DNA of 56,468 nt from JAAAOH01 sp041686235 (GCA_041686235.1 JAWLED010000008.1:1-56468); one strand, 5' to 3'. Counted from the first letter of the stretch, positions 15,654 through 25,325 are shown. Translations and numbers: made by a program. Notes: generated from the sequence alone by a model not told the origin.

Positions 15654-16465
15654 AACAGCGGGAGCCAAATCCAGCCCTCCCGCCGAACCGCTTCGAGCGG
15701 CGCTCCCACGGCCTCGGGCGGCGTACATCGACCGCGTAACACATCGACCGCGGCCAGGACACAGAGCATCGCGTCGAGGAGATCGACATCCTTCACCGCC
15801 TGTTCCACCTCGACACGCAGGTCCATCTCGCGCGCAATATCGTCGATAAGCGAGCGGCGCACCGGCTCACCCGACCGTGCCCGGTAGCCCGTGCCGTAGG
15901 CACTTCCATGATGAGCGATGAGCCGACCGCGCGGGTAGACCTCGACGGCGGCATCCGACTCGCCGGGTCGTTGCGCTCTCAAGGCGGGCACCGAGTGCGT
16001 CGCAACGGGAAAGGGACGGTCCGTGAGGCGGCGCAGCTCTGTGAGAAACTCGAGGGCGGCGACGGCCGTACGCGCAATGCGGTCCGCCCCAACATCGAGC
16101 GTTTGTTTGCCGAGGTAGCGCCTGACGACCCGGTCGGTATGACGACGAAAGAAGAGGTTGGCTTCGATATTCAGCTCTTCGCCGGCCCGGTGTGCGGTCA
16201 AGAGCCTCCCCATTGGCTCGGGCCACCCCAGCGGCGCATCGAGGCCGATGAGGGCGGGCCGCGGCGGTGAGAGAAGCTCGGAGACGAGCCGAGCCGTCGT
16301 CGTGCCGCCGGAGCCCGCCGCGCCGCCGGAGCCCGCCGCGCCGCCGGAGCCCACCGAGAGGTGGCGCAGCGTGGGGCGACCATCGGGCAGATTCACCGTT
16401 GCATGAGCAACGCCGGTATTGGCGGGGTCGGTAGCACAGTCTATGCCGATGATGTCGACGGTCAC
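15650..16465 (-). CDS. DUF429 family protein
   Basis: Belongs by sequence to DUF429, predicted RNase H-fold proteins of unknown activity. The start of the 271-residue protein (DIIGIDCATDPANTG) holds the first conserved Asp of the fold, IGLDAPLGWP the second acidic strand, and the C-terminal VKDVDLLDAMLCVLAA the third. Start is GTG at 16465, one base after the GH57 stop, without an evident ribosome-binding site, so translation is probably coupled. A (Ser-Gly-Gly-Ala-Ala-Gly)n tract encoded by an exact 18-bp tandem repeat (16304-16357) interrupts the N-terminal third. Last gene of the rnf run, but no functional tie to Rnf is visible. Confidence 0.8.
   Translation of the reverse strand: MTVDIIGIDCATDPANTGVAHATVNLPDGRPTLRHLSVGSGGAAGSGGAAGSGGTTTARLVSELLSPPRPALIGLDAPLGWPEPMGRLLTAHRAGEELNIEANLFFRRHTDRVVRRYLGKQTLDVGADRIARTAVAALEFLTELRRLTDRPFPVATHSVPALRAQRPGESDAAVEVYPRGRLIAHHGSAYGTGYRARSGEPVRRSLIDDIAREMDLRVEVEQAVKDVDLLDAMLCVLAAVDVLRGRCTPPEAVGAPLEAVRREGWIWLPLF
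16304..16357. repeat. Three 18-bp GC-rich tandem repeats inside the DUF429 gene
   Basis: Units 16304-16321 and 16322-16339 are identical (gccgccggagcccgccgc) and 16340-16357 differs at the end. The length is a multiple of three, so the frame is kept and six residues are added per unit. Confidence 0.9.
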
Positions 16466-16466
16466 G

Positions 16467-18470
16467 TCAATCTGAGAAGGCCGATAAGGCCACGCTCTGT
16501 GTCCATTCCTCACCGGGGCCGACATCGAGCTGCCACTGAGGCAGGAAACACGAGGTCTGATAGGAAGCGGAGATCCCTTTTCCGCCGAGCTCTATCGGCG
16601 CAGAGCTCAGATAGGTGTCGAGCTCATAGGTGAGCAACAGCATAACGTCGTTTTGCAAGTCGTAGAGCCGAACCCGATTGACGCTGTTCGCCGAGTCGGG
16701 TGCTTCGCTGCTCAACGGCGAGCCCGATCCCTGACCGGCAACGATCCGCGAGGAAGCCTCGTCGTTTGCCGAGAGCGAGAGGTTGATCTCGGTTGCAAAG
16801 GCGGTTTGCAGCGGCTGATTCCCACGATTGCGCAGTCGATACGAGAGGTTTACCGTAGCCCCCTCGAACACGTATTCCTTGTGCAGCTCCACCGGGTGCG
16901 GTCCGTACGCACTGTTGACCGTACCGACGGCGGAAAGGTGAATGCGGTGGCTATCCTTGCTCAGCTGTTCAACCGTGTACAGACGATCAACAAAGTCTCC
17001 GCGTTCCGAGCTCTGTATCTCATCCACGGCAACGGCACCGTTCGGCTCGAAGAAATGATCAACAAACATATGCCGCGGGTAGGTGCGCGTGAGGTGGGTA
17101 GCGTCGGCACCGTTTTCCATTACATTGGCGGTAAGCGAGTCGCCGTAGTTCCAGGGCACGGGGAGGTAGTCGAGCTCGAATACAATACCACCCTCGGTAT
17201 GAACGTAGGCGTTTATCTCTTGTCCCTGATAGAGATACTCCGACACTCCGTCCATGTCGAAATCCACCGTTATGATGGACGGACTGAAGATTCCCTTTTC
17301 GCGGGTAACCTTTTCCGCTTCGATCAGCGAGGCGTAGACCTGTTTCCGCAGTCGATTCGAAAAGATGCCGCCGGAACGACCGCCTTTCCAGTAGGCTGCG
17401 TTGGATTGCCCCCGCCACAGCTCTTCGCGCGCGAGCTGCTTCCGATACTTATCCCCGCGAATTTGGTTTACGAGGATGTGAATATAGTGCATCTTGGCAT
17501 ACATCAAGTTGCTTTCCCGATATTGGGTAAGCAAGCTTCGAAACGAAGTGCCCGGCAAGTACCCGTCGTCGAGAGCCTCTTTGGCGACTGCGCTACCGAT
17601 TTGGTAAAGCGGCGCTCCCCCTGCATGGTACTCGCACCGATCCCGGTCGAACGCCGCCTGCGGAAAATACCCACGTCCCCGCGGAGAGGACTTCTTGAGA
17701 AAGCGGGCCGGGGTGGCGGTCAAGAGCCAGGGGGATTCTTCTTCGAGGATGGCGAAAAGCCGGCGCAGCCACTGCTCATCGAAGCCGACCGAGCCGTCTG
17801 CACCTTCGGTGGTCATCATCTCTCCGCGACACAGAAGCGAAACGACCCGATCTTCATCTTCGGAGGCAACCTCCGCAAGGTAATCTCTCACACCGTCGAT
17901 GCTTCCCGCTTCACACGCAGCGCGCAGGCGGCTGGAAACCGGGAACACGATAACCATCTTCCCCTCGTCTTCGGTAATGCAGGGGGTGTGAACGGCGCCC
18001 GGCTCAATACCTCCGGCGTCAAACTGATAGTCGCTCAAGAACGTGTATTCCATGCCGCTCGTCTTCAGTAACGAGGGCAGCATCGGGTCCCACACCTCGC
18101 TGGTAACCCATAATCCGCGGGGTCGTTTCCCGAACAGTTTACGGACGTAGGTCGTCAGCTGTTCTATTTGTCCAAGGCGATCCGATCGCGGGATAAGCGG
18201 AAAGATCGGGTCGTAGAATCCCCCGCCGAGCACCTCGATTTGCTTGCGGCCGACCAATTCGGAAAGGACGTCGATGAACTCGGAATGGTTTCGCTCGAGC
18301 CACTGTAAGAGCCGGCCCGAGTAGTGGAGCGTCGCGTGCACGTGGGGTGCATTGTAGAGCGCGCGAATAAATGGCTTGTAGGAACTTTGATACTCCGCTT
18401 CTATGTCGTCGTCGGACGCACCGACGGGCTGGCTATTCGTCGTACCAAAGATCAGTTTAACTTTTTTCAT
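16467..18470 (-). CDS. Glycoside hydrolase family 57 protein (4-alpha-glucanotransferase/alpha-amylase type)
   Basis: Acts on alpha-1,4-glucans, either transferring or hydrolysing glucan segments. The 667-residue protein starts with the GH57 catalytic barrel: KLIFGTTNSQPVG replaces the usual substrate-binding HxHQP-type start, HEVLGGG-like VLGGGFYDPIFPLIPR follows, and WVTSEVWDP contains the predicted nucleophile Glu. The C-terminal half is a beta-rich domain of unknown-to-glucanotransferase type. It overlaps rnfB by 14 bases and lies in the same operon, an unusual place for a glucan enzyme. Lack of the exact HQP motif makes precise specificity uncertain. Confidence 0.85.
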   Translation of the reverse strand: MKKVKLIFGTTNSQPVGASDDDIEAEYQSSYKPFIRALYNAPHVHATLHYSGRLLQWLERNHSEFIDVLSELVGRKQIEVLGGGFYDPIFPLIPRSDRLGQIEQLTTYVRKLFGKRPRGLWVTSEVWDPMLPSLLKTSGMEYTFLSDYQFDAGGIEPGAVHTPCITEDEGKMVIVFPVSSRLRAACEAGSIDGVRDYLAEVASEDEDRVVSLLCRGEMMTTEGADGSVGFDEQWLRRLFAILEEESPWLLTATPARFLKKSSPRGRGYFPQAAFDRDRCEYHAGGAPLYQIGSAVAKEALDDGYLPGTSFRSLLTQYRESNLMYAKMHYIHILVNQIRGDKYRKQLAREELWRGQSNAAYWKGGRSGGIFSNRLRKQVYASLIEAEKVTREKGIFSPSIITVDFDMDGVSEYLYQGQEINAYVHTEGGIVFELDYLPVPWNYGDSLTANVMENGADATHLTRTYPRHMFVDHFFEPNGAVAVDEIQSSERGDFVDRLYTVEQLSKDSHRIHLSAVGTVNSAYGPHPVELHKEYVFEGATVNLSYRLRNRGNQPLQTAFATEINLSLSANDEASSRIVAGQGSGSPLSSEAPDSANSVNRVRLYDLQNDVMLLLTYELDTYLSSAPIELGGKGISASYQTSCFLPQWQLDVGPGEEWTQSVALSAFSD

Positions 18471-19401
18471 TCAGATCCCGGTCAGGGCGATCCTCAATAG
18501 CAACGGAACCGTCGCTCTGCGAGGTTTCTGTACCCGCCGAGGCGGCCTCGTCCCGTGAGGCTGTAAGGGATTCTAATGGCGCTTGTTCCCTTTGTAAAGT
18601 TTCTCCCACACTAACGATGCATTTCGTCGGACATTTTTCCGCTCCGGCTGAGCGGTCGCCCACGTAACGAAACTCTATGCGCGCAAGGTTGTTCTCGATG
18701 ACGTACCCTCCCGTCGGCGAGCTCCTCTCACATAGCTCGCAGGCAATACACCCGACCGTGCAATACGTTCGTACGTTCTTGCCGGAATCGGTGTTATTAC
18801 ATGCGACGATGTAATCCGCCGTGTAGGGCACCCATTTCATGACTCCCGTCGGGCAGATATCGACACATGTGCCGCAGGAAGTGCACGCGTCCTTGTCGAC
18901 CCAGACCTTCCCCGCTTCATCATAGTCTATCGCATCTACCGGACAAACGCGAACGCAACTGCCCAATCCGAGGCATCCTTCTTTGCACCTCATATTGCCG
19001 CCGTAGAGGAGGTGCAGCGCATTACAATCCTTCAGGCCCTGATACTCGAACTCGTAGCTCGTTACGCCGGCTCCACCGCGACAATGTACCTGGGTAACCC
19101 ATTTCCGGGCGGTCGGATCGAACTCTTGCCCGGTGATCTTTGTAATCGCGGCCCGTGCGTCAAAGCCACCGGGCCCACAGAGCGTAAGGACCTCGTTTTG
19201 GTGTACGATTGCCTCGGCATAGGCGCGGCACCCGGCGTAGCCACAGGCACCACAGTTCAACCCGGGAAGCGCCCGCTCCACCGCGCCGACACGCTCGTCC
19301 GTTTTGCCCGCCGGCGTATCGGAAGCACATCCCAGCGCGATACCAAACAGTGCACCGAGCAGGCCGACTACCAAGATTGCATACAGTATTGTTACGGCCA
19401 T
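18457..19401 (-). CDS. rnfB: Rnf complex subunit RnfB
   Basis: Iron-sulfur subunit of the ion-translocating ferredoxin:NAD+ oxidoreductase, taken as the entry point for ferredoxin electrons. The 314-residue protein has an N-terminal membrane anchor (1-25), a CxxCxxxxC-type cluster motif (LNCGACGYAGC, completed by C in LTLCGPGG) as in the Fe-S domain of RnfB, two ferredoxin-type four-Cys motifs (CLGLGSCVRVCPVDAI and CTSCGTCVDICPTGV), and further cysteines (CTVGCIACELC). The C-terminal 45 residues are low-complexity and acidic. It follows rnfA after 47 bases and overlaps the GH57 start. Confidence 0.95.
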   Translation of the reverse strand: MAVTILYAILVVGLLGALFGIALGCASDTPAGKTDERVGAVERALPGLNCGACGYAGCRAYAEAIVHQNEVLTLCGPGGFDARAAITKITGQEFDPTARKWVTQVHCRGGAGVTSYEFEYQGLKDCNALHLLYGGNMRCKEGCLGLGSCVRVCPVDAIDYDEAGKVWVDKDACTSCGTCVDICPTGVMKWVPYTADYIVACNNTDSGKNVRTYCTVGCIACELCERSSPTGGYVIENNLARIEFRYVGDRSAGAEKCPTKCIVSVGETLQREQAPLESLTASRDEAASAGTETSQSDGSVAIEDRPDRDLNEKS

Positions 19402-19448
19402 ACGCCTATGCTCCTTCTCTTATGGCAAACTCTTATTGCAAAGCGGAA

Positions 19449-20039
19449 TCACCCGACGAGATTGTTCAGCAGTGCGTTGTCGAAGGCCATAAACGCAAGC
19501 GCCATCAGCCCGGCGGTCACAAATGCAATCGGCGCTCCACGAAAATACTTCGGCACCCACTCGCTCTGGAGCTTCTCGCGCAGTGTGGACATCAGAAGCA
19601 GAGCCAGCATGAATCCCACCCCGGCTGCTATCCCGGCCACGAAGCTCTCGAGGGGACCGTAGTCTTCCCTTACGGCAATGAGCGCAATACCGAGAATGGC
19701 ACAGTTGGTCGTAAACAGCGGCAGGTAGATGCCCAGCGCCTTGTACAACGGGGGAGACACCTTTTGCACCACGAGCTCCACCAGCTGCACGAGCGCTGCA
19801 ATGACCAGAACGAAGGTAACAGTCTGCAAGAAGCCTATGCCGAGGGGAAGGAGAAGCAGCCGATGAACTGCCCACGTGGTGATGGAAGCCAACGACATGA
19901 CGAACGTGACGGCGAACCCCAAGCCCACCGCGGACTCGACTCGCCTCGACACTCCGATAAACGGGCACAGCCCGAGAAACTGCGTGAGGACAAAATTGCT
20001 GACGAACACGTAGGTTATGATGATACCGACGTAGCTCAT
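19449..20039 (-). CDS. rnfA: Rnf complex subunit RnfA
   Basis: Integral membrane subunit of the Rnf complex, homologous to RnfE and NqrE; RnfA and RnfE together frame a membrane Fe-S site in the ion channel region. The 196-residue protein has six predicted transmembrane helices and the family start YVFVSNFVLTQFLGLCPFIGVS, with the cluster-ligand Cys in LCPFIG and a second in the TNCAILG segment. It starts with ATG nine bases after rnfE. Confidence 0.95.
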   Translation of the reverse strand: MSYVGIIITYVFVSNFVLTQFLGLCPFIGVSRRVESAVGLGFAVTFVMSLASITTWAVHRLLLLPLGIGFLQTVTFVLVIAALVQLVELVVQKVSPPLYKALGIYLPLFTTNCAILGIALIAVREDYGPLESFVAGIAAGVGFMLALLLMSTLREKLQSEWVPKYFRGAPIAFVTAGLMALAFMAFDNALLNNLVG

Positions 20040-20048
20040 GTGTTTCTC

Positions 20049-20720
20049 CTATACCGCCGTGGGCGCTCCGTCGTGCTCGGCCTGCCGGCGTCTTGCAGCC
20101 TTTGCGTCGAGCTTTGCCTTTAGTCCGTTGAATCCTGCCATCAAATAGCCGATTGCCAGAAAAGCACCGGCCGGAAGCAGCATGACACGCGCCGGGGATT
20201 CGGCGAGCCCCGGCACGCTGAGCGTACCGTCGAAGTCGCCGATCGGAAACAGGGTGATCGTACCGGCGCCAAGGACCTCTCGCACCAGTGCAATAGCGGT
20301 CAAGCCGATGGTGAAACCCATCGCCATTCCAAACGCGTCGAGCACCGAGCTCGACACGGTACTTCTTGCCGCAAAGGCTTCCGCGCGACCGAGAATTATG
20401 CAGTTCACTGCGATGAGCTGCACGAAGATCCCGAGCGAGGCAGAGAGCGCCGGCAAGAACGCCTGCATCGTCAAGTCCACGACCGTTACGAAACTTGCAA
20501 TGATGACGATGTATGCGGGAACCTGCACCTTCGCCGGGATGAAGTCCTTGAGAAGCGCCACCGCCACATTGGAGCCCACCAGCACAAACAGGACGGCGGC
20601 TCCCATTCCGAGGGCGTTGACCACTTGCCACGAGACCGCCAGGGCCGGACAGAGCCCCAGTGCCATCACGAAGACAGGATTCTCTCGAAATATGCCTTTG
20701 TTGAACTCTGCGATTCCCAC
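20049..20720 (-). CDS. rnfE: Rnf complex subunit RnfE
   Basis: Integral membrane subunit paired with RnfA. The 223-residue protein has six predicted helices and the two inverted-topology cysteine segments MALGLCPALAVS and VNCIILGRAEAFA that bind the shared membrane cluster. A hydrophilic basic tail of about 25 residues ends the protein. The start is GTG overlapping the rnfG stop by one base (TAGTG). Confidence 0.95.
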   Translation of the reverse strand: MGIAEFNKGIFRENPVFVMALGLCPALAVSWQVVNALGMGAAVLFVLVGSNVAVALLKDFIPAKVQVPAYIVIIASFVTVVDLTMQAFLPALSASLGIFVQLIAVNCIILGRAEAFAARSTVSSSVLDAFGMAMGFTIGLTAIALVREVLGAGTITLFPIGDFDGTLSVPGLAESPARVMLLPAGAFLAIGYLMAGFNGLKAKLDAKAARRRQAEHDGAPTAV

Positions 20721-21280
20721 TAGAGCCTCTCCTCCACAAACCTCGAGCCGGCTGCAAGAGCCTCGCCAATACCGCGAAAGGTTATGGTTGCCCCGGAGAC
20801 GGCCTCAGCTTCCTCGTCCTCCAGCGCTCCTTTGGTCGTCGGCACGGCTCGCTCGGCGCCGGTGCCCACGAACGTGCGTTCCATGTAATCGGGGTTCTCC
20901 GCTCGTCCGCCGAACTCCCTCGTTTCGGAGTTCTCCCTCAGAACGGCGCCGGCGATCTCTCCGTCGGAGCGAACCTCCGCGAAGATGCGCATCTCGCCGC
21001 CATACCCCTGCCCGGTGAGCTCCAACACATAACTCCCGGCTCCGGTGCCGCCTCTGCCGACCGGGTAGAACGCGCGCACCACCTCGTGCTCGGTTTTCGG
21101 GACCTCTTCGCGATCGCCGACCTCGCGATCGCCGAGGACTCGGCGCAGTGACTCTTCGCGCTCCTCTTGGCGGTTCTGCTCGATAACCGGTGCGGTCACC
21201 GCATTGACGAGCCCCAGCACCAACGCAACCACGGCACAGATGATCGCGAGCCGGCCGCCGAGCGCAACATAGTTTTGCAT
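20720..21280 (-). CDS. rnfG: Rnf complex subunit RnfG (covalent FMN)
   Basis: Membrane-anchored, periplasm-facing flavoprotein subunit. After an N-terminal helix (about 9-30) the 186-residue protein has an FMN-binding domain that ends with VSGATITFRGI, the flavin-transferase recognition motif SGATxT whose threonine is the covalent FMN site. The start at 21280 overlaps the rnfD stop by one base (TGATG); the much longer open frame upstream is inside rnfD and rejected. No apbE flavin transferase is in the window, so it must be encoded elsewhere. Confidence 0.94.
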   Translation of the reverse strand: MQNYVALGGRLAIICAVVALVLGLVNAVTAPVIEQNRQEEREESLRRVLGDREVGDREEVPKTEHEVVRAFYPVGRGGTGAGSYVLELTGQGYGGEMRIFAEVRSDGEIAGAVLRENSETREFGGRAENPDYMERTFVGTGAERAVPTTKGALEDEEAEAVSGATITFRGIGEALAAGSRFVEERL

Positions 21281-22443
21281 CACGCTCCCTCTTTCACGTG
21301 AGCTGCGCGTTTTCCAAAAATGCTCGGCCCGGTGTAGCGGTTGATCATAGGGACAACCATATTCATGAGAATGATCGCCAACGAGACCCCTTCGGCATAC
21401 GAGCCGTAAATGCGGATCAGAAACGTCAACAGCCCCGCGCCTGCCCCGTAGATCAACATCCCCATCGACGTCATAGGCGAGGTCACCGTGTCGGTCGCCA
21501 TGTAGAACATCCCCAGAATCAGTCCACCGGCAAACACATGAAACAGCACGTCTCCGGTAAACGCTCCGGTGCCGAGCGGCACGCCGCCGAACATCCAGAT
21601 AAACACGGCAAAGGTCGTGAAGTACGCCGTGGGTATTTCCCACGTAATGATCCGTTTCTGAAACAGGTAAATCGTTCCGAGAAGCAGAAGCAGCGCCGAG
21701 ACTTCGCCGATCGAACCGGGAATGTTGCCCACAAAGGGATCCACGTATCCCGCCGGCATGTTGATTCCCAAGGGTGCGAGAACCGTATCGTTGAGCCACG
21801 CGGTTACCCCTGAGTCCAATCCGCTTCTCGGGTAGTCGATGCGGGCAAGGTAACGATTCGGATTACCCACCGCACCGCCGGTTTCGAGGACGCCGGATTT
21901 CACCGCACCGAGGACCGTCGCACCGCTCGCGGCATCCGCCTGAGGAAGGGTTGCGGGCATCTTCCACGTAGTCATATGACCCGTCCACGAAAAGAACACA
22001 AAGACCCGGCCGGCAAGGGCCGGATTCATCCAGTTGGTGCCGAGCCCTCCGAACGTCCATTTGACCACCGCAATAGCAAAAACCGAACCCACGATCGGGA
22101 TATAGGCCGGAATAGCAGGCGGCATATTCAATCCCACGAGAAAGCCCGTAAGCACCGCACTGCCGTCGGAGAGGGTGTTTTCCCTGCCGATGGCCCGCGC
22201 AATGCCATACTCGGTAACTACCGCTGCAACCGTAGCTGCAACCATCACCCACAGCGCCGAGAGGCCGAACACGTACACACCCCACATCGCTGCCGGTAGG
22301 AGACAGGCACTGACCGACCACATGATACGGGACGTCGACGCCTCGTCGTGGAATTGCGGGGAGCTCGTCACCACGAGCTGCTTCTCAAGTGTCTTTTTGT
22401 CGATTCCCTGCTGAGGCTGCGGGGCGCCCTGCTGCGTGCTCAT
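21280..22443 (-). CDS. rnfD: Rnf complex subunit RnfD (covalent FMN)
   Basis: Polytopic membrane flavoprotein, homologue of NqrB, central to ion transport. The 387-residue protein has about nine to ten helices. The SGATVLGAV segment after QADAASGAT gives the predicted covalent-FMN threonine. The family motif WxxD is represented by the RYLARIDYPRSGLDSG loop and the MATDTVTSPMTSMGM region typical of RnfD/NqrB. It begins three bases after rnfC. Confidence 0.95.
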   Translation of the reverse strand: MSTQQGAPQPQQGIDKKTLEKQLVVTSSPQFHDEASTSRIMWSVSACLLPAAMWGVYVFGLSALWVMVAATVAAVVTEYGIARAIGRENTLSDGSAVLTGFLVGLNMPPAIPAYIPIVGSVFAIAVVKWTFGGLGTNWMNPALAGRVFVFFSWTGHMTTWKMPATLPQADAASGATVLGAVKSGVLETGGAVGNPNRYLARIDYPRSGLDSGVTAWLNDTVLAPLGINMPAGYVDPFVGNIPGSIGEVSALLLLLGTIYLFQKRIITWEIPTAYFTTFAVFIWMFGGVPLGTGAFTGDVLFHVFAGGLILGMFYMATDTVTSPMTSMGMLIYGAGAGLLTFLIRIYGSYAEGVSLAIILMNMVVPMINRYTGPSIFGKRAAHVKEGA

Positions 22444-22446
22444 CGC

Positions 22447-23772
22447 TTACCCCTTGTTCCGTCGGACCATCCGCTTTCCGATTCGCATGCCCTGCACGAG
22501 GGGAATATGTGCGGGGCAGACATAGCTGCACGCGCCGCACTCGATGCAGTCGCCGAGACCCATTGCCGAGGCGGACGTGTAATCTTCATGATCTACGTAC
22601 TTAAACAGCACCGTCGGCTGCAAACCGACCGGACAGGAAGCCACGCAGCGGCCGCAGTTGATGCACGCGGTACGGGGTGCTTCGTTGAGCTCCCTCGCGG
22701 TGAGCGCAAGGATACCCGACACACCCTTTGTCAGCGGCGTATCGAGATCGTAGACGGCGAAACCGGTCATCGGTCCGCCGGCCACAATCTTTTTGGGAAT
22801 CTCGGAAAACCCACCGCACTCTTCAATGAGATTCCCGAAGGTGCTGCCGATACGAGCTTTGAGGTTACCGGGCTCTCGCACCGCCCCACCCGAGACACAC
22901 ACAACCCGTTCTATGACGGGTTTATCGTATGCGGCTGCCTCGTAAACGGCGTTGATGGTGCCGGCATTGGAAACGACGCAACCCACATCGACAGGCGATC
23001 CGCCGGAGGGAACCTCGCGTCCGGTAATGGCGTGTATCAGCTGCTTTTCACCGCCCTGAGGATACTTGCTCTCGAGTGCGAAGACCTCCGTATCGAGCCC
23101 GAGCTCCTTTATGCGGCGTTTGAATTTGTTTGCAACTTCCGAGTTGTTATGCTCGATGCCAACAGCAACGCGACGGGGCTCCAGAATGGTACGCGCAATT
23201 TCCAACCCCTCGAGAATGTGATCGGTCAACTCGAGCATGAGCCGGTGGTCGGCGGTGAGATACGGCTCGGATTCGACGCCGTTGAGTATCAACCAATCGC
23301 ACGTTTTCCCCTGCGGCACCGAGTACTTCACATGGGTGGGGAAGACCTCCCCGCCCATACCGACGACCCCGTTTCTTCGCACGAGCTCCAACAACTTCTT
23401 CCTACTTTTTGCCCGCCGGTCGGTCGGCTCCCGCAGCTTGCCGAGACGGTCGAACTCGCCCTCCAACCGGATGACTACCGCGCGCGACGGTGCCCCGTGA
23501 GGTAAATACACCTCACGCAGATCTTCGACTACTCCGGGAATCGGGGAGTGCACATGCGCGCTCACCCGCGCGGGTGCCCTGCCGATCAGCTGTCCCTCGA
23601 CAACCTGCTCGCCGATCTCCACGAGGCACTCGGCAGGTTTTCCGGCGTGCTGCTGCAGTGCAACGATGCACTCACCGGGAACCGCCGCATTCCAGATTTC
23701 GCTATCTTGTGAACGCGATTTTCGCTCATATAGGTGAACTCCTCCAGGGGAGAAGGTTTTGAGTCCAATCAT
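22447..23772 (-). CDS. rnfC: Rnf complex subunit RnfC
   Basis: Peripheral subunit that exchanges electrons with NAD(H). The 441-residue protein has the NuoF-like FMN/NADH domain (GMGGEVFPTHVKYSVP, then WLILNGVESEPYLTADH) and two C-terminal ferredoxin-type motifs (CINCGRCVASCPVG and CIECGACSYVCPAHIP). The length matches RnfC without the long repetitive tail of enterobacterial forms. The start overlaps the stop of the upstream membrane-protein gene by 4 bases (ATGA), tying that unknown gene to the rnf operon. Confidence 0.95.
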   Translation of the reverse strand: MIGLKTFSPGGVHLYERKSRSQDSEIWNAAVPGECIVALQQHAGKPAECLVEIGEQVVEGQLIGRAPARVSAHVHSPIPGVVEDLREVYLPHGAPSRAVVIRLEGEFDRLGKLREPTDRRAKSRKKLLELVRRNGVVGMGGEVFPTHVKYSVPQGKTCDWLILNGVESEPYLTADHRLMLELTDHILEGLEIARTILEPRRVAVGIEHNNSEVANKFKRRIKELGLDTEVFALESKYPQGGEKQLIHAITGREVPSGGSPVDVGCVVSNAGTINAVYEAAAYDKPVIERVVCVSGGAVREPGNLKARIGSTFGNLIEECGGFSEIPKKIVAGGPMTGFAVYDLDTPLTKGVSGILALTARELNEAPRTACINCGRCVASCPVGLQPTVLFKYVDHEDYTSASAMGLGDCIECGACSYVCPAHIPLVQGMRIGKRMVRRNKG

Positions 23773-25325
23773 GCTGCCTGCCTTTTACGTCTCAACATGG
23801 GTGTAGGCGCTCCACTCTTATTCGTGAGAAAAACCCGGATGCTGAAAACAACAAATGGTAAAAACGCGAGTAGGGCTTGAAGACTGTAGCGTGCCGGATG
23901 TGTACGCGGGGAGTATATCCCCGCCGGACTACTGCGCACAACCCCTGATGGAACGCTCCCATTGAGCAGCAGCGCGCCGATATGTTCTTTGGTTTGCGCG
24001 GCGTCCTCGAGTGTGCGATCGAGCCATCTATCGTCATAGCGCAGCATGACTTCGTCGTCGAGCTCAATGCCTTGCGAGCCCTCCGCATACCGCGACACCG
24101 TCAGCTCGGAACCGGCGTCCGGCACCCCGTAGTCGGCGCCATAGACGAAACCTTCCTGATAGGCGCGGTGCGCAATGTAGTCGGCCACATTTACGAGCCC
24201 CGAGCTCGAGCTCTGTTCGAGGGCGTGGAGCGCTTCGAACTCTATCTCCTCGAACTCCGACAACGGCACCGGCTGTGGAACGGCGGAAATCTGCTGTTGC
24301 GGCAACAGCGTTGCAAGATAGGGAGCCGCCACCACAATCAGGGCGACCCATGGTGCGGTCGAGGCGTATCGCACCGCAGCCGAGGTCACCGGGGTAGCAG
24401 CGCGCATGGCCACCGGAACGAACAGACGGTGGTCTTGGCGCCTTCGGCGAAGAACCAGCGCAAAAACAAGAATGCCCGTCCAGGCGACCATACCGCTGGT
24501 CGAGACGAACACACTGCCCAAGTTTTCGATGGAACGATCCGGCGAAAGGCCTAACGCCAGAGCCCACGTACCGGCAAGTACGAGCGCGCTGTAACGCAGC
24601 TCGCGTCGGCTTTCCTCGGAGGCCCGGTACTGCAACCGATGATCCAAGTACCGTCGGCCGGTGTCTGCGAACACCACCCACGCAAAGTACACGGCCGCCG
24701 CCGCTACAAACCCGCCGGCACCGGCTGTGGCCGTAAACCCAAGCCACGGAACCGCAGCGCCGGCCGCCGCGGTGCGTGGCCGCCGGGAACACACCGTCAG
24801 CAATACCGCGACACCGAGAAACGCCGTCACGAACAACAGCCCCCGGGTTTCCCGAGTTCCGGCCAGCTCCCACTCCGTTGTTTCTTCGAACACCGAGTCC
24901 AGTCTCTCGCGCACCGTGCCAACCGCCGCCTCGGAGGCGAGGTAGTACACCTCGTATGTCCCGTCGGCGCCCGCTTGGAAGAGTTCCCCGACCGAGCTCA
25001 AAAAGGGGTCCATCCGCGGATCCATGGGGGCGAGACGATCCTCGAGTTGATCGAGCGGCACGTCTTCTACGCCGTTATAGTTGGATATCTTCACCGACGA
25101 ACGGTCTCGGCTTACGACCGCATCGAACCCGGCCTCCTCGAGTGATGCGGTGAGCTCTTCGTCGGCTTCGGCGGCGGGCACAAGGAGCGTGTAGTATCCA
25201 TCCCAACCACCGCGAGCCGCCTTGTTCGCCGCCGGCACGAGGAAAAACAGAGATGACGGAATATAGATGCAAAAGAGCAGCCCCAACAGAACCAGGCTGC
25301 GCGCCTCAATGCCGTTACGATTCAT
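23769..25325 (-). CDS. Large membrane protein of unknown function at the head of the rnf operon
   Basis: I do not recognise a family. The 518-residue protein has a first transmembrane helix (about 10-32), an extracytoplasmic region of about 125 residues with acidic, periplasmic-type sequence, then six to eight further helices between about 160 and 345, a second soluble region rich in Glu/Asp (about 350-480) and a C-terminal helix (about 485-507). It has no cysteine pairs, heme or flavin motifs. It overlaps rnfC by 4 bases and follows the yuiD-like gene by 8, so it is co-transcribed with Rnf. An accessory or assembly role for Rnf is possible from context only. Confidence 0.8.
   Translation of the reverse strand: MNRNGIEARSLVLLGLLFCIYIPSSLFFLVPAANKAARGGWDGYYTLLVPAAEADEELTASLEEAGFDAVVSRDRSSVKISNYNGVEDVPLDQLEDRLAPMDPRMDPFLSSVGELFQAGADGTYEVYYLASEAAVGTVRERLDSVFEETTEWELAGTRETRGLLFVTAFLGVAVLLTVCSRRPRTAAAGAAVPWLGFTATAGAGGFVAAAAVYFAWVVFADTGRRYLDHRLQYRASEESRRELRYSALVLAGTWALALGLSPDRSIENLGSVFVSTSGMVAWTGILVFALVLRRRRQDHRLFVPVAMRAATPVTSAAVRYASTAPWVALIVVAAPYLATLLPQQQISAVPQPVPLSEFEEIEFEALHALEQSSSSGLVNVADYIAHRAYQEGFVYGADYGVPDAGSELTVSRYAEGSQGIELDDEVMLRYDDRWLDRTLEDAAQTKEHIGALLLNGSVPSGVVRSSPAGIYSPRTHPARYSLQALLAFLPFVVFSIRVFLTNKSGAPTPMLRRKRQAA

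Noticed and set aside
16653..18071. 472-residue plus-strand frame antisense to the GH57 gene
   Set aside because: The opposite strand has the family motifs and correct length; the antisense product has no recognisable domain and no ribosome-binding site.
20720..21799. Long N-terminal extension of the RnfG frame
   Set aside because: The extra 173 residues lie inside rnfD in another frame; the ATG at 21280 overlaps the rnfD stop by one base and matches RnfG length.
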